Shown: in pieces, positions 42,931 through 43,418 of the stretch | Layout of the letters: the number at the start of each line of letters is the position of its first letter | How positions within the stretch are numbered: the stretch's first letter is position 1 | Origin: Chitinophagaceae bacterium | GTDB taxonomy: Bacteria; Bacteroidota; Bacteroidia; Chitinophagales; Chitinophagaceae | DNA length: 43,418 nucleotides | Assembly (NCBI GenBank): GCA_947380605.1 | Contig: CANCRO010000013.1 | Span: 1 to 43,418, forward strand | Direction: 5' to 3' | Program-made: the position numbers and the translations under genes | Notes under the pieces: model-generated | What the model was told of the DNA's origin: nothing | The model's database searches: none | Seen by the model: only the letters and a program-made list of their open reading frames with translations

Positions 42931-43418
42931 TTATTTCTCCCCTATTCTTGGATCAATTATTTGATATAGTTTATCGGATAACAAGTTGATCACAATAAAA
43001 ATACAAGCACTCAGTAGCACAGCTCCCATCACCACAGGATAATCTAATTTACCTAAAGCGTCAACCGTTATTTTTCCAATACCCCGCCAACCAAAAATAT
43101 ACTCAATAAAAAAAGCACCAGCTAATAATTCTGCGAACCATCCTGTAATAGCAGTCACAACAGGATTCAATGCATTAGGAAGGGCGTGAATTAAAACAAC
43201 CTTTATTTTGGGTAAGCCTTTAGCGTAGGCAGTTCGGATATAATCTTGATCTAATACATCTAACATTGAACTTCGGGTAAGTTGAGTAATGATAGCAAGA
43301 GGTCGCAAACCCAATGTAATAGTAGGGAGAATAGCATTTTTAAGGGTAAGGTATTTTTCACCTGTCACTTCATCTATATCAAACCAACTTCCCGTTAAAT
43401 GTAAACCAGTATAAGGAT
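42931..43418 (-). CDS. DppB-type ABC transporter permease (5' end missing)
   Basis: The C-terminal 162 residues of an inner-membrane permease from the peptide/nickel (DppB/OppB) family. The frame stays open to the window edge, so a GTG at 43366-43368 inside it is not the start. The permease EAA-type loop can be read as TAYAKGLPKIKVVLIHALPN, followed by helices with ELLAGAFFIEYIFGWRGIGK and the family's ending (YQIIDPRIGEK). Upstream genes for the partner permease, ATPases and binding protein would lie beyond the window. Peptide import is the most common role. Confidence 0.93.
   Translation of the reverse strand, partial: PYTGLHLTGSWFDIDEVTGEKYLTLKNAILPTITLGLRPLAIITQLTRSSMLDVLDQDYIRTAYAKGLPKIKVVLIHALPNALNPVVTAITGWFAELLAGAFFIEYIFGWRGIGKITVDALGKLDYPVVMGAVLLSACIFIVINLLSDKLYQIIDPRIGEK

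Noticed and set aside
1-43418. Mobile elements, CRISPR arrays, phage genes or tRNA genes
   Set aside because: No transposase, integrase, spaced repeat array or tRNA-like cloverleaf sequence was seen on either strand.

Overview
The window is a low-GC chromosomal segment of a Bacteroidota bacterium, most likely a member of the Chitinophagaceae; the family is inferred from gene content. The evidence is a type IX secretion (T9SS) sorting domain, promoters with the Bacteroidota -7 element TAnnTTTG, weak or absent Shine-Dalgarno sequences, and order-typical pairs such as DUF3822-rsmD and recF-DUF721. There are no phage genes, transposases, tRNAs or CRISPR arrays. The window opens inside a cupin gene and ends inside an ABC permease gene.

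Bases 1-12719 form an amino-sugar region. A leftward gene set (two Tat-exported Gfo/Idh/MocA oxidoreductases, a HGSNAT/YeiB-like membrane acyltransferase, nagB, a NagP-type transporter, a bicupin) is matched on the right by a sulfatase, a second HGSNAT-like acyltransferase and nagA. A small rightward DinB / tandem-CDGSH / luciferase-like oxidoreductase operon lies between them. Together the nag genes would import GlcNAc and convert GlcNAc-6-P to fructose-6-P. The sulfatase and the two membrane acetyltransferases suggest that sulfated or N-deacetylated glucosaminides are trimmed first.

Bases 12912-18136 are a leftward operon for surface proteins: a lipoprotein, a 1433-residue T9SS-secreted BNR/sortilin-like protein with IPT, SprB-like and Ig-like repeats, and a second small lipoprotein. 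Diverging from it is a DNA-damage cassette, umuD-umuC-SRAP (18348-20935). Its start is covered by a 9+9 bp inverted repeat that also overlaps the probable -7 box. A Tat-exported sugar isomerase-like protein follows.

Bases 22072-25017 hold a four-gene leftward operon of thioredoxin, ApbE flavin transferase, DUF4266 lipoprotein and DUF3570 outer-membrane-type protein. It is the best candidate here for a system of unknown function. A P-type cation ATPase follows, then the RNase P RNA gene and a MATE exporter.

The right part is housekeeping: DUF3822-rsmD, 5-formyl-THF cyclo-ligase and lpxK rightward; a DbpA-like helicase, gyrA, an EVE protein, a LutA-like Fe-S protein, ribH, a TPR protein and pdhA leftward; recF and DUF721 rightward; and the 3' part of a DppB-type permease. 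Odd residues seen there include GPPY in place of DPPY in RsmD, Ala at the Ser83-equivalent of GyrA, and DEFD in the helicase.
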